DNA of 14,170 bases from Bacillota bacterium (GTDB taxonomy: Bacteria; Bacillota; Clostridia; Oscillospirales; Oscillospiraceae). The translations under genes were made by a program, and so were the position numbers. The notes below the pieces were generated by a model. That model saw only the letters and a program-made list of their open reading frames with translations, had not been told where the DNA came from and ran no database searches. Of this stretch, positions 11,087 through 14,170 are shown in pieces (position 1 is the first letter of the stretch; each line of letters begins with the position of its first letter). Location: positions 1-14,170 of the forward strand of contig JAEWML010000224.1 of assembly GCA_023393155.1 (NCBI GenBank), given 5' to 3'.

Positions 11087-12952
11087 ATGAGACGGATCGC
11101 AGATTTAAAAATTGCAACGAAATTGGTGGTGGGCTTCTTAGTCATAGCGCTTATTGCGGGCGCTGTTGGCATCGTTGGGCTCATGAACATCAATGCGTTG
11201 GCAAAGTCGGGCAGGCTGCTCTACGAGAAAAACACCATGGCTATTTTATATTCAGGAGACGCCAACACTTCTTATCAGCGGATTCGGTACAACGTGGCCG
11301 AAATGCTTCTGATGCAGGCTGACTCCCTGAGAAACAACTATGTGAAAGAATGCGAAACACTGCTGGCGACCATTGAAACGGACATGAACAACTATGAGGC
11401 CGGTATTACCGACGATGCCGACCAGGAGCTGTTTTTTGCGCTGAAATCAGACTGGATAGATTTCAAGACCTATATGCTGCAGGGCCTTTCCTATGCAAAG
11501 GTAGGGCAGTATGAGCATGTGCGGCGCGTTCTGCTGGTGGAAGCGAACGCGGTGAGCGGCAGCCTGATGGATTCATTCATGAAAATGTATGAATACAACT
11601 CCAACGAAGCGGCGGAAAGGGCGGCAGAGAACGACCGGCTTGCGAAAATCTCGAATCTGATTATGCTGGGCGTGATTATTGCCGCGCTATTTGTGGCCGT
11701 TGCGATGGGAGTGATGATTGCCCGGGGCATCAGCAAGCCGCTGAGCAAAATGGTGGATGCGGCCGACAGGCTTGCGAAGGGAGACTTTGATATCGACGTG
11801 GCGGTTAATTCCAAGGATGAAACCGGGATGCTGGGTCGAAGCTTCATCAATATGTCCGAGACGCTGAAAGCCATCATCAGCGATCTTTCCCGGGGGCTGG
11901 AGGCGTTTGCCAACGGCAATTTTGCAATTGACTCCTCGTCGGAGGAGATTTACATGGGAGACTACCGCGCTCTGCTTGACAACACCCGGAAAATGCGGGA
12001 CAAGCTCAGTGATGTGCTGCGCGGCGTCAACACGGCGGCGGAGCAGGTGAACGTCGGGGCGGATCAGGTGTCTGGGGGGGCGCAGGCGCTGGCCAGCGGC
12101 TCCACCGAGCAGGCTGCCACCGTGGAGGAGATGAACGCCTCGATTGCGCAGGTTGCCGAGCAGGCTGAGAATAACCTCGCTACCATTAAAGCTGCCGCAG
12201 AAAATATCAAGCAGGCCGTCGGAGGGGTGAACAGCAGCAACGAATATATGCACCAGCTCTCCGCTGCGATTGGGGAAATCAGCACGTCCTCCAACCAGAT
12301 TATGAGTATTACCAAGGTCATTGAGGACATCGCCTTCCAGACCAACATTCTGGCGCTGAACGCGGCCATCGAGGCCGCCCGGGCAGGCAGCGCGGGCAAG
12401 GGCTTCGCGGTGGTGGCGGACGAGGTGCGTAACCTTGCCGGAAAATCGGCCGAGGCTGCCCGCCGGACGGCGGAGCTGATTGGAGCCGCCGTGTCCACGG
12501 TGTCGCGGGGAACGGAAATTACCGAAAAGACGGCGCGGGAGCTGCGCAATACTGAGGTAAGCGCCAAAAAGGTGGCCGAGAGCTTCGTCATGATTGAAGA
12601 GGCGTCCGTTCAGCAGACCGACTCCATCGAGCAGATCCGGGACGGGCTGAATCAGATTTCGGCCGTGGTGCAGACCAACGCCGCCACTGCGGAGGAGAAC
12701 TCCGCCACCAGCGAGGAGATGTCCGCTCAGGCAGTCTCCCTGCGTCAGGAGGTGGGCCGGTTCAGGTTCAGAGAGGAGGGCGCCGACTTCATCCGGTTGA
12801 CGGAAAGCGTCCCGGCGTCCGATGCGTCCGACGGGGACGGTATGTCTAATGAGGATGGGTCAGAAGTTTCCGAGGGAGACGAGTCGGCGAGCCCTGATGC
12901 GGGCATGGAAGGCAAAACGGCGCCTGACAATCTGCCTGCGGGAAAATACTGA
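11087..12952 (+). CDS. Methyl-accepting chemotaxis protein (4HB sensor, HAMP, MCP signalling domain)
   Basis: 621 residues; ATG 11087 follows AAGGGG with a 9-nt spacer. Chemoreceptors sense ligands outside the membrane and control CheA phosphorylation through CheW. The topology is standard: TM1 about 13-33, an extracytoplasmic four-helix-bundle-type sensor (34-190), TM2 about 191-212, and HAMP (213-266, with the P in GISKPLSKM). A second HAMP-like or linker segment ([15 protein letters not shown]) comes next, then the long coiled-coil signalling domain. Its hairpin tip begins at Glu413 ([20 protein letters not shown], then [14 protein letters not shown]). The last 57 residues (565-621) form an acidic, serine-rich tail without a CheR-docking pentapeptide. 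The sensed ligand cannot be told. No che genes lie nearby, so it is an orphan receptor, next to surface-adhesion genes. A strong terminator follows. Confidence 0.96.
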   Translation: MRRIADLKIATKLVVGFLVIALIAGAVGIVGLMNINALAKSGRLLYEKNTMAILYSGDANTSYQRIRYNVAEMLLMQADSLRNNYVKECETLLATIETDMNNYEAGITDDADQELFFALKSDWIDFKTYMLQGLSYAKVGQYEHVRRVLLVEANAVSGSLMDSFMKMYEYNSNEAAERAAENDRLAKISNLIMLGVIIAALFVAVAMGVMIARGISKPLSKMVDAADRLAKGDFDIDVAVNSKDETGMLGRSFINMSETLKAIISDLSRGLEAFANGNFAIDSSSEEIYMGDYRALLDNTRKMRDKLSDVLRGVNTAAEQVNVGADQVSGGAQALASGSTEQAATVEEMNASIAQVAEQAENNLATIKAAAENIKQAVGGVNSSNEYMHQLSAAIGEISTSSNQIMSITKVIEDIAFQTNILALNAAIEAARAGSAGKGFAVVADEVRNLAGKSAEAARRTAELIGAAVSTVSRGTEITEKTARELRNTEVSAKKVAESFVMIEEASVQQTDSIEQIRDGLNQISAVVQTNAATAEENSATSEEMSAQAVSLRQEVGRFRFREEGADFIRLTESVPASDASDGDGMSNEDGSEVSEGDESASPDAGMEGKTAPDNLPAGKY

Positions 12953-13071
12953 CGTAAAAAATCGTAGAAACGCGTGCGAGGAATTTCGGGCCTGACCGCT
13001 GTTTTGTAAAATAAGCGCCCGGTTTTCTTATAGTGCGTTCCAAATGCGCCTTTGACACAGAAATGTATTAC

Positions 13072-13103
13072 AAAAACCCGTTTCCAACCGGAAACGGGTT
13101 TTT
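13072..13103. terminator. Intrinsic terminator after the chemoreceptor gene, bidirectional
   Basis: Arms 13072-13085 and 13090-13103 form a perfect 14-bp stem with loop AACC, ending in TTTTT on the plus strand and, by symmetry, on the minus strand. It lies 120 bp after the chemoreceptor stop. Confidence 0.9.
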
Positions 13104-13170
13104 GCTGCTTTTCTTGCTGTTTCTATATAAAAAAATGTCTGCGCCGGCGCTTACACCACCGTGGGAAATC

Positions 13171-13199
13171 TTGCAATTTGGCGTCTTGTGTGGTATTGT
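13171..13199 (+). promoter_or_regulatory. Putative promoter of rarA
   Basis: TTGCAA (13171-13176), a 17-bp spacer ending in TGG, and TATTGT (13194-13199): an extended -10 promoter about 55 bp before the TTG start. Confidence 0.55.
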
Positions 13200-13253
13200 G
13201 GGAAAGCAAAAGACAGCGCCGCCGAACGGCGGCTTTGGAAGGGGGGGAGCGCC

Positions 13254-14170
13254 TTGCAGCAGCGTCCATTGGCGGATGAAATACGGCCCGGGACCATAGA
13301 CGGGGTGGTGGGCCAGAAGCATCTTTTGGGACCCGGCGCGGTGCTTCGCCGCCTGATTGAAAGCGGAACCTCCGCCAACATGGTGTTTTACGGGCCCTCC
13401 GGGACCGGCAAGACCACCGTTGCAAATATTATCGCAGAGAAAACCCGGAAAACGCTGTACCGACTCAACGCCACCACCGCCAGCCTTCAGGACGTGAAGG
13501 AGGTCATCGCAAACGTGGGGACCCTGCTGGCGCCCGGCGGCATTCTGCTGTATCTGGATGAGATACAGTATTTCAACAAGAAGCAGCAGCAGAGCCTGCT
13601 GGAGTTTATGGAAAACGGGCAGATCACCCTGATTGCCTCCACCACGGAGAATCCGTATTTTTATGTATACGGCGCGCTGCTCTCCCGCAGCACGGTGTTT
13701 GAGTTTAAGCCCGTGCCTCCCGAGGAGGCGCTGCCCGCCGTGGAGCGGGCGCTGGAAATCGAGAAGGGACGTCAGGAGCTGCCCCTTGTCTGGGAAGAGG
13801 GCCTGCCGCTGGACGTTGCCACCGCCTGCGGCGGAGATGTGCGCAAGGCCATCAACGCCGTGGAGCTTCTCTGCCGGGCGGCGCGGCCTGACAAAAACGG
13901 AGAGCTGAAGCTCACCCGGGCCGACGCGCAGCAGCTCACTCAGCGCAGCGCCATGCGCTACGACCGGGAGGGAGACGCCCACTACGACATTTTGTCTGCC
14001 CTTCAGAAGTCCATCCGGGGCAGCGACCCCGACGCGGCGGTGCACTATCTGGGGCGGCTGCTGGAGGCGGGGGATTTGCTGTCCCCCTGTCGGCGGCTGC
14101 TGGTCATCGCGGCGGAGGACATAGGCCTTGCCTATCCCATGGCGATTGCGGTGACAAAGGCCTGTGTGGA
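13254..14170 (+). CDS. rarA: Replication-associated recombination protein A, 5' part (3' end outside window)
   Basis: The frame is open from TTG 13254 to the window end (305 codons seen of the usual 420-450). TTG is chosen as start because a G-rich ribosome site (AAGGGGGGGAG) lies just upstream and the product then begins MQQRPLADEIRPGTIDGVVGQKHLLG, as RarA/MgsA proteins do. It is an AAA+ ATPase of the clamp-loader-like group acting at stalled replication forks. Walker A GPSGTGKTT is at 47-55 (Lys53), Walker B LLYLDE near Asp102-Glu103, sensor 1 IASTTENPYF at 128-137, and the arginine-finger region LLSRS with Arg145. Sensor 2 lies in GGDVRKAINAVELL. After Walker B it reads IQYFNKKQQQ where E. 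coli-type proteins have IHRFNKxQQD, a lineage variant rather than a defect. The tetramerisation domain is only partly in view. Confidence 0.95.
   Translation, partial: MQQRPLADEIRPGTIDGVVGQKHLLGPGAVLRRLIESGTSANMVFYGPSGTGKTTVANIIAEKTRKTLYRLNATTASLQDVKEVIANVGTLLAPGGILLYLDEIQYFNKKQQQSLLEFMENGQITLIASTTENPYFYVYGALLSRSTVFEFKPVPPEEALPAVERALEIEKGRQELPLVWEEGLPLDVATACGGDVRKAINAVELLCRAARPDKNGELKLTRADAQQLTQRSAMRYDREGDAHYDILSALQKSIRGSDPDAAVHYLGRLLEAGDLLSPCRRLLVIAAEDIGLAYPMAIAVTKACV

Larger units (their letters stand above)
12953..13253. other. Intergenic region between chemoreceptor and rarA
   Basis: The 301-bp gap contains the bidirectional terminator at 13072-13103, a 10-bp perfect palindrome GCGCCGGCGC (13141-13150) of unknown role, the rarA promoter, and a short GC hairpin (13218-13233, loop GAAC) just ahead of the rarA ribosome site. 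No gene is supported in it. Confidence 0.6.

Noticed and set aside
10933..11322. 129-codon plus-strand frame across the chemoreceptor leader and 5' end
   Set aside because: It overlaps the chemoreceptor start in another frame and encodes nothing recognisable.
12074..12080. Seven-G run inside the chemoreceptor gene as a phase-variation switch (also seven G at 13241-13247 near the rarA ribosome site)
   Set aside because: The tracts are short for GC-rich DNA and both frames are intact; there is no evidence of length change.
1..14170. CRISPR array, tRNA, rRNA, insertion sequence or phage genes
   Set aside because: I found no regularly spaced short repeats, no tRNA- or rRNA-like segments and no transposase or phage proteins in any frame.

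Overview
The window looks like a chromosomal segment of a Gram-positive, moderately GC-rich anaerobic Firmicute, probably a clostridial gut-type bacterium of the Oscillospiraceae/Ruminococcaceae kind. This rests on the strong AGGAGG-like ribosome sites, a sortase with an LPXTG protein, a GEMM-I cyclic-dinucleotide riboswitch, and the style of the housekeeping proteins. The taxonomic call is inference; nothing here names the species.

Left part (1-2660), housekeeping and small genes. The 3' end of glyA (serine hydroxymethyltransferase) runs into a strong hairpin terminator. Convergent to it, on the minus strand, is one unbroken reading frame joining a GIY-YIG nuclease domain to an ArsC/Spx-family thioredoxin-fold domain. 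It has a ribosome site buried at the junction and an apparent ACG start at its head. Divergent from it are a small CoA-binding protein gene with a clear promoter and a 57-residue orphan protein, closed by a terminator.

Middle part (2880-10720), a cell-surface module. A 1904-residue, cysteine-free LPQTG adhesin on the minus strand has a signal peptide, an N-terminal adhesin domain, five long K/W/N-motif stalk repeats and seven SpaA/CnaB domains. It is divergent from a sortase gene with which it shares a 469-bp promoter region. Downstream of the sortase a GEMM-I riboswitch sits ahead of a secreted CAP/SCP-domain protein. Between riboswitch and gene lie an alternative hairpin, an intrinsic terminator, and a second hairpin that covers both the ribosome site and the GTG start. 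The base equivalent to the ligand-selecting position 20 of the riboswitch is A rather than G.

Right part (10720-14170). Tandem terminators are followed by a promoter overlapped by an operator-like palindrome, a 170-nt structured leader and a complete methyl-accepting chemotaxis protein (4HB sensor, HAMP, signalling hairpin, acidic tail). After another terminator comes rarA (AAA+ replication-associated recombination protein), starting at TTG and cut by the window end.

Working picture: adhesin, its likely sortase, a dinucleotide-riboswitch-controlled secreted CAP protein and a chemoreceptor sit side by side, which suggests a local sessile/motile switching cluster. Only the CAP gene carries a visible riboswitch, so co-regulation of the rest is inference.
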